Under the pieces are notes generated by a model. The model saw only the letters and a program-made list of their open reading frames with translations, did no database searches and was not told the DNA's origin. Positions 1 through 8,473 of a stretch of 64,000 nt of DNA are shown here, in pieces. The first letter of the stretch is position 1. Every line of letters begins with the position of its first letter. Origin of the DNA: Pseudomonas sp. PB101 (GTDB lineage Bacteria; Pseudomonadota; Gammaproteobacteria; Pseudomonadales; Pseudomonadaceae); NCBI RefSeq assembly GCF_009764265.1, contig NZ_RWIR01000052.1:124001-188000 (forward strand). The letters are read 5' to 3'. The translations under genes were made by a program, and so were the position numbers.

Positions 1-1332
1 GTAGGTGCCGTTGTATTGGGCGCATACCAGTCTCTGGCTGAAGGCATGAGCGCCAAGTGCACCGGCCGCATCCTCGAAGTTCCGGTTGGTAAGGAACTGC
101 TGGGTCGCGTAGTCGACGCACTGGGTAACCCAGTTGACGGCAAAGGTCCACTGGGCAACACCGAGACCGACGCGGTCGAGAAAGTTGCTCCGGGCGTGAT
201 CTGGCGTAAGTCGGTAGACCAGCCTGTACAGACTGGCTACAAGGCTGTCGATGCCATGATCCCTGTCGGCCGTGGCCAGCGTGAGCTGATCATCGGTGAC
301 CGTCAGATCGGTAAAACCGCTCTGGCGATCGACGCGATCATCAACCAGAAGAACAGCGGCATTTTCTGCGTCTACGTAGCAATCGGTCAGAAACAATCGA
401 CCATCGCCAACGTGGTTCGCAAGCTGGAAGAAAACGGCGCCCTGGCTAACACGATCATCGTGGCTGCCAGTGCTTCGGAATCTCCTGCGCTGCAATTCCT
501 GGCACCGTACTCCGGTTGCACCATGGGTGAATTCTTCCGCGACCGCGGTGAAGACGCGCTGATCGTTTATGACGATCTGTCCAAGCAAGCAGTGGCTTAC
601 CGCCAGATTTCCCTGCTGCTGCGCCGTCCACCAGGCCGTGAAGCTTACCCAGGCGACGTGTTCTATCTCCACTCCCGTCTGCTGGAGCGCGCATCCCGCG
701 TTTCGGAAGAATACGTAGAGAAGTTCACCAACGGCGCAGTGACCGGCAAAACCGGTTCCCTGACCGCACTGCCGATCATCGAAACCCAGGCTGGCGACGT
801 TTCCGCGTTCGTTCCGACCAACGTGATTTCCATCACCGACGGTCAGATCTTCCTGGAATCGGCCATGTTCAACTCGGGCATCCGCCCTGCAGTGAACGCC
901 GGTGTTTCGGTATCCCGTGTGGGTGGTGCCGCTCAGACCAAGATCATCAAGAAGCTGTCCGGTGGTATCCGTACCGCTCTGGCTCAGTACCGTGAACTGG
1001 CGGCATTCGCCCAGTTCGCTTCTGACCTGGACGAAGCGACCCGTAAGCAACTTGAGCATGGTCAGCGCGTTACCGAGCTGATGAAGCAGAAGCAATACGC
1101 ACCAATGTCGATCGCTGACATGGCGCTGTCGCTGTATGCCGCTGAGCGTGGGTTCCTGACTGACGTTGAAATCGCCAAGATCGGCAGCTTCGAACAAGCG
1201 CTGATTGCTTTCTTCAACCGCGATCACGCCGAATTGATGGCGAAGATCAACGTGAAGGGTGACTTCAATGACGAAATCGACGCTGGCATGAAAGCCGGTA
1301 TCGAGAAGTTCAAGGCCACCCAAACCTGGTAA
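1..1332 (+). CDS. atpA: ATP synthase F1 subunit alpha (5' truncated by window)
   Basis: Regulatory/catalytic alpha subunit of the F1 head of the proton-translocating ATP synthase on the inner membrane. The reading frame is open from base 1, so the gene begins before the window; about 443 of the usual ~514 residues are present. Visible are the P-loop GDRQIGKTALAID and the family sequence ISITDGQIFLESAMFNSG, with a normal C-terminus. It is followed 50 bp later by atpG in the usual alpha-gamma-beta-epsilon order. The TTG at base 16 is an internal codon and not a start. Identification is secure. Confidence 0.98.
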   Translation, partial: VGAVVLGAYQSLAEGMSAKCTGRILEVPVGKELLGRVVDALGNPVDGKGPLGNTETDAVEKVAPGVIWRKSVDQPVQTGYKAVDAMIPVGRGQRELIIGDRQIGKTALAIDAIINQKNSGIFCVYVAIGQKQSTIANVVRKLEENGALANTIIVAASASESPALQFLAPYSGCTMGEFFRDRGEDALIVYDDLSKQAVAYRQISLLLRRPPGREAYPGDVFYLHSRLLERASRVSEEYVEKFTNGAVTGKTGSLTALPIIETQAGDVSAFVPTNVISITDGQIFLESAMFNSGIRPAVNAGVSVSRVGGAAQTKIIKKLSGGIRTALAQYRELAAFAQFASDLDEATRKQLEHGQRVTELMKQKQYAPMSIADMALSLYAAERGFLTDVEIAKIGSFEQALIAFFNRDHAELMAKINVKGDFNDEIDAGMKAGIEKFKATQTW

Positions 1333-1337
1333 GCCGC

Positions 1338-1361
1338 AGCGGGAGCCTAGCGGCTCCCGCT
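1338..1361 (+). repeat. Intercistronic hairpin atpA-atpG
   Basis: Arms AGCGGGAGCC and GGCTCCCGCT form a perfect 10-bp stem with a TAGC loop, just after the atpA stop. No T-run follows, so it is not an obvious terminator. It may act as an mRNA-processing or stability element that tunes subunit stoichiometry (inference). Confidence 0.6.
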
Positions 1362-1382
1362 TGCTAACCTGATAGGTGTTAC

Positions 1383-2243
1383 ATGGCAGGCGCAAAAGAG
1401 ATTCGCAGTAAGATTGCGAGCATCAAAAGCACGCAAAAGATTACCAGCGCCATGGAAAAAGTGGCGGTCAGCAAAATGCGCAAGGCACAAATGCGCATGG
1501 CTGCTAGCCGTCCTTATGCGGAGCGTATCCGCCAGGTAATTGGGCATCTGGCCAACGCCAACCCGGAATACCGCCACCCGTTCATGATCGACCGCGAAAT
1601 CAAGCGTGTCGGTTATGTCGTAGTGAGCAGTGACCGTGGTCTGTGCGGCGGCTTGAACACCAACCTGTTCAAGGCCCTGGTCAAGGACATGGCGGTAAAC
1701 CGCGAAAACGGCGTCGAGATCGATCTGTGTGTCGTTGGTAGCAAGGGTGCGGCCTTTTTCCGCAACTTCGGCGGTAACGTCGTTGCAGCTATCAGCCACC
1801 TGGGTGAAGAGCCGTCGATCAATGATCTGATCGGCAGCGTCAAGGTGATGCTGGATGCCTACCTGGACGGCCGTATTGACCGCCTGTCCGTGGTGTCCAA
1901 CAAGTTCATCAACACCATGACGCAACAGCCTACCGTGGAGCAATTGATTCCACTGGTGGCAACCCCGGATCAAGACCTCAAGCACCACTGGGACTATCTC
2001 TACGAACCGGATGCCAAGGAGCTGCTGGACGGCTTGATGGTCCGTTACGTGGAGTCGCAGGTCTACCAGGCGGTGGTCGAGAACAACGCGGCTGAACAAG
2101 CTGCGCGGATGATCGCGATGAAGAACGCTACCGACAACGCCGGTGATTTGATCAGCGATTTGCAGCTGGTCTACAACAAGGCGCGTCAGGCTGCGATCAC
2201 CCAAGAGATCTCGGAAATCGTCGGCGGCGCTGCCGCGGTTTAA
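1383..2243 (+). CDS. atpG: ATP synthase F1 subunit gamma
   Basis: Central rotor shaft of F1 that couples c-ring rotation to catalysis in the beta subunits. The 286-residue length is normal. The N-terminal helix MAGAKEIRSKIASIKSTQKI and the C-terminal helix (LQLVYNKARQAAITQEISEIVGGAAA) are the two conserved coiled-coil strands of the gamma family, and SSDRGLCGGLN lies in the conserved central domain. It lies between atpA and atpD in the same operon. The ATG is preceded by GATAGGTGTTAC. Confidence 0.98.
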   Translation: MAGAKEIRSKIASIKSTQKITSAMEKVAVSKMRKAQMRMAASRPYAERIRQVIGHLANANPEYRHPFMIDREIKRVGYVVVSSDRGLCGGLNTNLFKALVKDMAVNRENGVEIDLCVVGSKGAAFFRNFGGNVVAAISHLGEEPSINDLIGSVKVMLDAYLDGRIDRLSVVSNKFINTMTQQPTVEQLIPLVATPDQDLKHHWDYLYEPDAKELLDGLMVRYVESQVYQAVVENNAAEQAARMIAMKNATDNAGDLISDLQLVYNKARQAAITQEISEIVGGAAAV

Positions 2244-2270
2244 CGGTTCAAATATTCAGAGGATCCAGCT

Positions 2271-3650
2271 ATGAGTAGCGGACGTATCGTTCAAATCATC
2301 GGCGCCGTTATCGACGTGGAATTTCCACGCGACAGCGTACCGAGCATCTACAACGCGCTGACTGTACAAAGCGCGGCCGGGACCACCCTGGAAGTTCAGC
2401 AACAGCTGGGCGACGGCGTGGTTCGTACCATTGCGATGGGTTCCACCGAAGGCTTGAAGCGCGGTCTGGACGTTGTCGACTCTGGCGCAGCCATCTCCGT
2501 ACCGGTCGGTAAAGCGACTCTGGGCCGGATCATGGACGTTCTGGGCAACCCGATCGACGAAGCAGGTCCAATCGATACCGACGAGCGTTGGGGCATTCAC
2601 CGTCCAGCGCCTTCGTTCGCTGAACAGGCAGGCGGCAACGACCTGCTGGAAACCGGCATCAAGGTTATCGACCTGGTCTGCCCGTTCGCCAAAGGCGGTA
2701 AAGTCGGTCTGTTCGGTGGTGCCGGTGTAGGCAAAACCGTAAACATGATGGAACTGATCCGTAACATCGCCATCGAGCACAGCGGTTATTCCGTGTTCGC
2801 AGGTGTGGGTGAGCGTACTCGTGAGGGTAACGACTTCTACCACGAGATGAAGGATTCCAACGTTCTGGACAAAGTGGCACTGGTTTACGGTCAGATGAAC
2901 GAGCCGCCGGGTAACCGTCTGCGCGTAGCACTGACCGGCCTGACCATGGCCGAGAAGTTCCGTGACGAAGGTAACGACGTTCTGCTGTTCGTCGACAACA
3001 TCTATCGTTACACCCTGGCCGGTACTGAAGTATCCGCACTGCTGGGCCGTATGCCTTCGGCAGTAGGTTACCAGCCGACCCTGGCTGAAGAGATGGGCGT
3101 TCTGCAAGAACGTATCACTTCGACCAAGGAAGGTTCGATCACTTCGATCCAAGCGGTATACGTACCTGCGGATGACTTGACCGACCCGTCGCCAGCGACC
3201 ACCTTCGCCCACTTGGACGCCACCGTCGTTCTGTCCCGTGACATCGCCTCCCTGGGTATCTACCCAGCGGTCGATCCACTGGACTCGACTTCGCGCCAGC
3301 TGGACCCGAACGTGATCGGCCAGGACCACTACGACACCGCTCGCGGCGTTCAGTACGTTCTGCAGCGTTACAAAGAACTGAAGGACATCATTGCGATCCT
3401 GGGTATGGACGAGCTGTCGGAAGCCGACAAGCAGTTGGTAAACCGTGCTCGTAAGATCCAGCGTTTCTTGTCGCAGCCGTTCTTCGTGGCTGAAGTCTTC
3501 ACCGGTGCATCGGGTAAATACGTTTCCCTGAAAGACACCATTGCTGGCTTCAAAGGCATCCTCAACGGTGACTACGACCACCTGCCAGAACAAGCGTTCT
3601 ACATGGTTGGCGGCATCGAAGAAGCGATCGAGAAAGCCAAGAAACTGTAA
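2271..3650 (+). CDS. atpD: ATP synthase F1 subunit beta
   Basis: Catalytic subunit of F1. The 459-residue protein has Walker A GGAGVGKTVNMMELI (around residue 150), the GERTREGNDFYHEM catalytic segment with the general-base Glu, and Walker B LLFVDNIYR. It starts 27 bp after atpG with GAGGAT upstream of the ATG. One difference from the textbook sequence is LLFVDNIYRYTLAGTEVSALLGR, where many species have FVDNIFRFTQAG; this is a conservative change. Length and motifs indicate a functional gene. Confidence 0.98.
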   Translation: MSSGRIVQIIGAVIDVEFPRDSVPSIYNALTVQSAAGTTLEVQQQLGDGVVRTIAMGSTEGLKRGLDVVDSGAAISVPVGKATLGRIMDVLGNPIDEAGPIDTDERWGIHRPAPSFAEQAGGNDLLETGIKVIDLVCPFAKGGKVGLFGGAGVGKTVNMMELIRNIAIEHSGYSVFAGVGERTREGNDFYHEMKDSNVLDKVALVYGQMNEPPGNRLRVALTGLTMAEKFRDEGNDVLLFVDNIYRYTLAGTEVSALLGRMPSAVGYQPTLAEEMGVLQERITSTKEGSITSIQAVYVPADDLTDPSPATTFAHLDATVVLSRDIASLGIYPAVDPLDSTSRQLDPNVIGQDHYDTARGVQYVLQRYKELKDIIAILGMDELSEADKQLVNRARKIQRFLSQPFFVAEVFTGASGKYVSLKDTIAGFKGILNGDYDHLPEQAFYMVGGIEEAIEKAKKL

Positions 3651-3655
3651 TCCCG

Positions 3656-3673
3656 GCGCCCGGCAACGGGCGC
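3656..3673 (+). repeat. Intercistronic hairpin atpD-atpC
   Basis: GCGCCCG-GCAA-CGGGCGC forms a 7-bp GC stem closed by a stable GNRA-type tetraloop between atpD and atpC. No T-run follows. It resembles the atpA-atpG hairpin in position and may adjust expression of the following cistron (inference). Confidence 0.55.
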
Positions 3674-3695
3674 TAATTTAGGTTGAGGCAATCAG

Positions 3696-4121
3696 ATGGC
3701 TATGACAGTCCATTGCGATATCGTCAGCGCGGAAGGGGAAATCTTTTCCGGTCTGGTCGAGATGGTGATTGCGCACGGTGCACTGGGTGATCTTGGTATC
3801 GCCCTGGGTCACGCGCCGCTGATCACTAATCTGAAGCCAGGTCCGATCCGCCTGGTCAAGCAGGGCGGGGAAGAGGAGGTGTATTACATCTCCGGTGGTT
3901 TCCTCGAGGTTCAGCCGAACATGGTCAAAGTACTTGCCGACACCGTGCAACGTGCTGCCGACCTGGATGAAGCCTCCGCTCAGGAAGCCGTCAAGGCTGC
4001 CGAGAAGGCCTTGCATGAACGTGGCGCTGAATTCGATTACGGTTCCGCTGCCGCACGTCTGGCCGAGGCCGCAGCTCAGCTGCGCACCGTCCAGCAGATC
4101 CGCAAGAAGTTCGGCCACTAA
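3696..4121 (+). CDS. atpC: ATP synthase F1 subunit epsilon
   Basis: Epsilon subunit: an N-terminal beta-sandwich that binds gamma and the c-ring, and a C-terminal helical hairpin that inhibits ATP hydrolysis. The 141-residue length is normal. The N-terminus MAMTVHCDIVSAEGEIFSG and the GDLGIALGHAPLIT segment are typical, and the Ala/Glu-rich C-terminal helices are present. It is the last gene of the operon and is followed 27 bp later by a strong terminator. Confidence 0.97.
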   Translation: MAMTVHCDIVSAEGEIFSGLVEMVIAHGALGDLGIALGHAPLITNLKPGPIRLVKQGGEEEVYYISGGFLEVQPNMVKVLADTVQRAADLDEASAQEAVKAAEKALHERGAEFDYGSAAARLAEAAAQLRTVQQIRKKFGH

Positions 4122-4147
4122 GGCTGCGCTTGTTGTGTGATTGATTA

Positions 4148-4178
4148 AAAAGGGTAGCCTCGGCTACCCTTTTTTCTT
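4148..4178 (+). terminator. Rho-independent terminator of the atp operon
   Basis: AAAGGGTAGCC-TC-GGCTACCCTTT forms an 11-bp stem followed by a T-rich tract, 27 bp after the atpC stop. It separates the atp operon from glmU. Confidence 0.9.
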
Positions 4179-4234
4179 TTCCGATTTTTACAACCTGGTC
4201 GCAGCCGCTGACCACCCAGGATTGGTAGCCAGTC

Positions 4235-5602
4235 ATGTCTCTTGAAATCGTTATTCTCGCTGCTGGCCAAGGCACGCGCATGCGTTCCGCTTTGCCGAAA
4301 GTACTGCACCCGATTGCCGGCAACTCCATGCTCGGCCATGTTATCCACAGCGCCCGACAACTTGATCCACAGCGCATCCACGTGGTGATCGGCCATGGCG
4401 CCGATGCCGTGCGTGAGCGCCTGGCCGCTGACGATCTGAATTTCGTCCTTCAGGACAAACAACTGGGCACCGGTCACGCCGTGGCCCAGGCTGTACCCTT
4501 CATCAAGGCCGACACCGTGCTGGTTCTGTACGGTGATGTGCCTTTGATTGAAACGGAAACCCTGCAGCGCCTGCTCAAGCTGGTCGTGCCTGGGCAAATG
4601 GGCCTGCTCACCGTCGAACTGGACGACGCGACCGGTTACGGTCGAATTGTTCGCGACGCTGATGGCAAGGTGTCCGCGATCGTCGAGCACAAGGACGCCA
4701 CCGAAGCTCAACGTGCCATCAACGAAGGCAACACCGGCATCCTCGCAGTCCCGGCGGATCGCCTGGCTGACTGGACCAGTCGCCTGTCCAACAACAACGT
4801 GCAGGGCGAGTATTACCTGACCGACGTGATCGAAATGGCGGTCAACGATGGTCTGGTGGTGGCTACCGAACAACCCCACGACGCGATGGAAGTGCAGGGC
4901 GCCAACGATCGTAAACAGCTTTCCGAACTTGAGCGTCACTATCAATTGCGCGCTGGTCTGCGCTTGATGGCCCAAGGCGTGACGCTGCGCGACCCGGCGC
5001 GTTTCGATGTGCGCGGTGAAGTCACGGTTGGCCGCGACGTGCTGATCGACATCAACGTGATTCTCGAAGGCAAGGTGGTCATCGAAGACGACGTGGTGAT
5101 CGGCCCGAACTGCGTGATCAAGGACAGTACACTGCGCAAAGGCGTGGTCATCAAGGCCAACAGCCACATCGAAGGCGCCATCCTCGGTGAAGCCAGCGAT
5201 GCCGGTCCGTTCGCCCGTCTGCGTCCAGGCACCGTGCTGGAAGCCCGCGCGCATGTGGGTAACTTCGTCGAGTTGAAAAACGCGCACCTGGGCGAAGGCG
5301 CCAAGGCCGGTCACCTGGCCTATCTGGGCGACGCCGAGATCGGCGCGCGCACCAACATTGGCGCCGGTACCATCACCTGCAACTACGATGGTGTGAACAA
5401 GTGGAAAACCGTGCTGGGTGCGGATGTGTTCATCGGCTCCAACAACTCGTTGGTAGCGCCTGTGGATATCTTGGACGGTGCAACCACGGCAGCCGGATCG
5501 ACCATTACTTCGACTGTGGATAAATCCCAGTTGGCCATCGGACGTGCTCGTCAGAAGAACATCGACGGCTGGAAGCGGCCGGAGAAAGTCAAAAAGAACT
5601 GA
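4235..5602 (+). CDS. glmU: Bifunctional N-acetylglucosamine-1-phosphate uridyltransferase / glucosamine-1-phosphate acetyltransferase
   Basis: Makes UDP-GlcNAc for peptidoglycan and LPS in two steps: acetylation of GlcN-1-P (C-terminal domain), then uridylyl transfer (N-terminal domain). The 455 residues start with the nucleotidyltransferase signature IVILAAGQGTRMRSALPKVL. The C-terminal half shows hexapeptide-repeat left-handed beta-helix sequence and the active-site region HLAYLGDAEIGARTNIGAGTITCNYDG. It works in the same pathway as glmS downstream. Length and motifs are complete. Confidence 0.98.
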   Translation: MSLEIVILAAGQGTRMRSALPKVLHPIAGNSMLGHVIHSARQLDPQRIHVVIGHGADAVRERLAADDLNFVLQDKQLGTGHAVAQAVPFIKADTVLVLYGDVPLIETETLQRLLKLVVPGQMGLLTVELDDATGYGRIVRDADGKVSAIVEHKDATEAQRAINEGNTGILAVPADRLADWTSRLSNNNVQGEYYLTDVIEMAVNDGLVVATEQPHDAMEVQGANDRKQLSELERHYQLRAGLRLMAQGVTLRDPARFDVRGEVTVGRDVLIDINVILEGKVVIEDDVVIGPNCVIKDSTLRKGVVIKANSHIEGAILGEASDAGPFARLRPGTVLEARAHVGNFVELKNAHLGEGAKAGHLAYLGDAEIGARTNIGAGTITCNYDGVNKWKTVLGADVFIGSNNSLVAPVDILDGATTAAGSTITSTVDKSQLAIGRARQKNIDGWKRPEKVKKN

Positions 5603-5618
5603 GTTATACACAACTCCC

Positions 5619-5720
5619 TTGTAGGAGCGAGCTTGCTCGCGATGGGCGTGAACGATGACGCATTCTTTCTGGAAAAATGCGCCGCTCTCGAATTCATCGC
5701 GAGCAAGCTCGCTCCTACAA
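5619..5720. repeat. REP doublet (REPIN-like inverted pair)
   Basis: Two 26-bp arms, 5619-5644 and 5695-5720, are exact reverse complements built around GAGCGAGCTTGCTCGC. They flank a 50-bp spacer between glmU and glmR. This is the typical Pseudomonas REP doublet and carries no gene. Confidence 0.9.
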
Positions 5721-5817
5721 GTTATCCACAGTTCTTTTTATCGCATGACGCTTGACGAAGTTTCGCCGATAGGTTTTGATTGCTTCCGTTATCTTTCGAA
5801 TCGAAACTTACCAGCCC

Positions 5818-6594
5818 ATGTCGAAGCGCAACACGCCTCAGCGTCGCCACAACATTCTCGCCTTGCTCACTGAGCAGGGCGAAGTCAGTGTGGATGAGTT
5901 GGCCAAGCGCTTCGAAACGTCGGAAGTTACGATTCGCAAGGATCTGGCGGCACTTGAAAGCAATGGTCTGTTGCTGCGTCGCTACGGGGGGGCCATCACC
6001 ATGCCTCAGGAGCTGGTGACCGACCTGGGTCAGCCGGTTTCCAAGTACAAACAAGCCATCGCCCGTGCCGCCGTCGCGCGGATCCGCGAGCATGCGCGCA
6101 TCATTATCGACAGTGGCAGTACCACCGCCTCGATGATCCCGGAACTGGGTCAGCAACCTGGCCTGGTGGTGATGACCAACTCGCTGCATGTCGCCAATGC
6201 CTTGAGCGAGCTTGAGCATGAACCGGTGCTGTTGATGACCGGTGGCACCTGGGACCCGCATTCCGAGTCCTTTCAGGGGCAGGTCGCCGAGCAGGTACTA
6301 CGCTCCTACGACTTCGACCAGCTGTTCATCGGTGCCGATGGCATCGATCTGGTTCGCGGTACAACCACCTTCAACGAACTGCTGGGGCTGAGCCGGGTCA
6401 TGGCCGAAGTCGCCCGAGAAGTGGTAGTGATGGTGGAGGCCGACAAGATCGGCCGCAAGATTCCCAACCTGGAACTGCCCTGGAGCAGTGTCCATACCCT
6501 TATTACCGATGAACGCCTGCCGCTTGAGGCTCGCGATCAGATTCAGGCCCGCGGCATCACTTTGATATGCGCGGCTGTCAGTCAGGAGAAATAG
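5818..6594 (+). CDS. glmR: DeoR/GlpR-family transcriptional regulator (GlmR)
   Basis: 258-residue DeoR-family repressor. The N-terminal winged helix-turn-helix (RRHNILALLTEQGEVSVDELAKRFETSEVTIRKDLAAL) is followed by a DeoR C-terminal sugar-phosphate sensor domain with the IDSGSTTASM ligand-binding motif and FIGADGID. The ATG at 5818 was chosen because the protein then begins MSKRNTPQRRHN like the family; an in-frame extension to 5776 has no ATG. The stop lies 1 bp before glmS, so it is probably co-transcribed with glmS and controls it. The glmR name rests on gene position next to glmS in Pseudomonas. Confidence 0.9.
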   Translation: MSKRNTPQRRHNILALLTEQGEVSVDELAKRFETSEVTIRKDLAALESNGLLLRRYGGAITMPQELVTDLGQPVSKYKQAIARAAVARIREHARIIIDSGSTTASMIPELGQQPGLVVMTNSLHVANALSELEHEPVLLMTGGTWDPHSESFQGQVAEQVLRSYDFDQLFIGADGIDLVRGTTTFNELLGLSRVMAEVAREVVVMVEADKIGRKIPNLELPWSSVHTLITDERLPLEARDQIQARGITLICAAVSQEK

Positions 6595-6595
6595 C

Positions 6596-8428
6596 ATGTG
6601 TGGAATTGTCGGCGCAGTCGCAGAACGTAACATCACCGCCATCCTCGTCGAAGGCCTCAAGCGCCTTGAATACCGTGGGTACGACAGCGCCGGCGTGGCG
6701 GTCTACACCAACGATGAAAAACTCGAGCGCATGCGTCGTCCGGGCAAGGTCAGCGAGCTGGAACAGGCACTGGCCACCGAGCCGCTGGTCGGTCGCCTGG
6801 GCATCGCCCATACCCGCTGGGCTACTCACGGCGCACCGTGCGAGCGCAATGCTCACCCGCATTTCTCCGGTGACCTGGCAGTGGTGCACAACGGCATCAT
6901 CGAAAACCACGAAGCCCTGCGTGAACAACTCAAGGCCCTGGGCTATGTGTTCACCTCGGACACCGACACCGAAGTCATCGCTCACCTGCTGAACCACAAA
7001 CTCAAGGATCTGAGCGACCTGACCGTGGCCCTGAAGGCGACCGTCAAAGAGTTGCACGGTGCCTACGGTCTGGCGGTCATCAGTGCAAAACAACCGGATC
7101 GCCTGGTTGCAGCCCGCAGCGGCAGCCCGCTGGTGATCGGCCTGGGCCTGGGGGAAAACTTCCTCGCGTCCGACCAGTTGGCCCTGCGCCAGGTCACCGA
7201 CCGCTTCATGTACCTGGAAGAAGGCGACATCGCCGAAATCCGCCGCGACAGTGTGCAGATCTGGGACGTTGACGGCCAGGCTGTCGAGCGTGAAACCGTG
7301 CAGTACCGCGATGGCGCGGAAGCCGCTGATAAAGGCGAATTCCGCCACTTCATGCTCAAGGAAATCCACGAGCAACCGTCCGTGGTGCAGCGCACCCTGG
7401 AAGGTCGCCTGAGCCAGAACCAGGTGCTGGTACAGGCATTCGGTCCACAGGCTGCCGAGTTGTTCGCCAAAGTGCGCAACGTCCAGATCGTCGCGTGCGG
7501 CACCAGCTACCACGCCGGCATGGTCGCGCGTTACTGGCTCGAAGAGCTGGCCGGCATTCCTTGCCAGGTCGAAGTCGCCAGCGAATTCCGCTACCGCAAG
7601 GTGGTGGTGCAGCCGGACACCTTGTTCGTGACCATCTCCCAGTCCGGCGAAACCGCCGACACCCTGGCCGCGCTGCGCAACGCCAAGGAACTGGGCTTCC
7701 TCGCCAGCCTGGCGATCTGCAACGTCGGCATCAGCTCGCTGGTGCGTGAATCCGACCTGACCCTGTTGACCCAGGCCGGCCGCGAAATCGGTGTGGCGTC
7801 GACCAAAGCCTTCACCACGCAATTGGTGGGCCTGCTGTTGCTGACACTTTCCCTGGGTCAGGTTCGTGGCACCCTGGCCAAAGGCGTCGAAGCGACGCTG
7901 GTCGAAGAACTGCGCCGTTTGCCAACCCGTCTGGGCGAAGCGCTGGCGATGGACAGCACCGTGGAAAAAATCTCCGAGCTGTTCGCCGAGAAAAACCACA
8001 CCCTGTTCCTCGGCCGTGGCGCGCAATTCCCGGTAGCGATGGAAGGGGCACTCAAGCTCAAGGAAATTTCCTACATCCACGCCGAAGCCTATCCGGCCGG
8101 CGAGCTGAAACACGGCCCGTTGGCGCTTGTGGATAACGACATGCCAGTGGTGACCGTGGCGCCGAACAACGAACTGCTGGAGAAGTTGAAATCCAACCTC
8201 CAGGAAGTCCGCGCCCGCGGCGGCCAGTTGATCGTCTTCGCTGACGAGAAGGCCGGCATGACCAACGGTGAAGGCACCCACGTGGTGCACATGCCGCACA
8301 TCCACGACATCCTGTCGCCGATCCTCTACACCATCCCGCTGCAACTGCTGTCGTACTACGTCGCCGTGCTTAAGGGCACCGACGTTGACCAGCCGCGCAA
8401 CCTGGCGAAATCGGTCACCGTGGAATAA
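6596..8428 (+). CDS. glmS: Glutamine--fructose-6-phosphate aminotransferase (isomerizing)
   Basis: Makes glucosamine-6-phosphate from fructose-6-phosphate and glutamine, the first step to UDP-GlcNAc. The 610-residue protein begins MCGIVGAVAE, so Cys2 becomes the N-terminal glutaminase nucleophile. It has the glutaminase sequences THGAPCERNAHPH and VVHNGIIENH, and two SIS isomerase domains (CGTSYHAG, SQSGETADTL). The C-terminus ends LAKSVTVE, as in bacterial GlmS generally. RBS AGGAGA lies just before the glmR stop. Confidence 0.98.
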   Translation: MCGIVGAVAERNITAILVEGLKRLEYRGYDSAGVAVYTNDEKLERMRRPGKVSELEQALATEPLVGRLGIAHTRWATHGAPCERNAHPHFSGDLAVVHNGIIENHEALREQLKALGYVFTSDTDTEVIAHLLNHKLKDLSDLTVALKATVKELHGAYGLAVISAKQPDRLVAARSGSPLVIGLGLGENFLASDQLALRQVTDRFMYLEEGDIAEIRRDSVQIWDVDGQAVERETVQYRDGAEAADKGEFRHFMLKEIHEQPSVVQRTLEGRLSQNQVLVQAFGPQAAELFAKVRNVQIVACGTSYHAGMVARYWLEELAGIPCQVEVASEFRYRKVVVQPDTLFVTISQSGETADTLAALRNAKELGFLASLAICNVGISSLVRESDLTLLTQAGREIGVASTKAFTTQLVGLLLLTLSLGQVRGTLAKGVEATLVEELRRLPTRLGEALAMDSTVEKISELFAEKNHTLFLGRGAQFPVAMEGALKLKEISYIHAEAYPAGELKHGPLALVDNDMPVVTVAPNNELLEKLKSNLQEVRARGGQLIVFADEKAGMTNGEGTHVVHMPHIHDILSPILYTIPLQLLSYYVAVLKGTDVDQPRNLAKSVTVE

Positions 8429-8455
8429 GTTATCCACAATGAAAAACCCCCTCTT
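8398..8455 (+). other. attTn7 site (empty)
   Basis: The last codons of glmS, encoding LAKSVTVE, form the conserved TnsD recognition sequence. Tn7-family elements insert about 25 bp downstream of the glmS stop in Pseudomonas (known biology). Here that point falls at the terminator and no Tn7 end or transposase gene follows, so the site looks unoccupied. Exact borders are inferred. Confidence 0.65.
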
Positions 8456-8467
8456 CAGGGGGTTTTT
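8442..8467 (+). terminator. Terminator after glmS
   Basis: AAAAACCCCCT-CTTC-AGGGGGTTTTT, an 11-bp perfect stem ending in a T-run. It can serve both glmS and the convergent DUF2955 gene. Confidence 0.9.
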
Positions 8468-8473
8468 CTGTTT

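Noticed and set aside
4145..5611. 488-residue open frame antisense to glmU
   Set aside because: High-GC shadow frame with His/Asp/Val-rich composition; glmU on the other strand is complete.
6578..8437. 619-residue open frame antisense to glmS
   Set aside because: Shadow of glmS with no recognisable domain.
8429..8473. Tn7-like insertion downstream of glmS
   Set aside because: Only the terminator and a convergent membrane-protein gene follow; no transposon end or tns gene.
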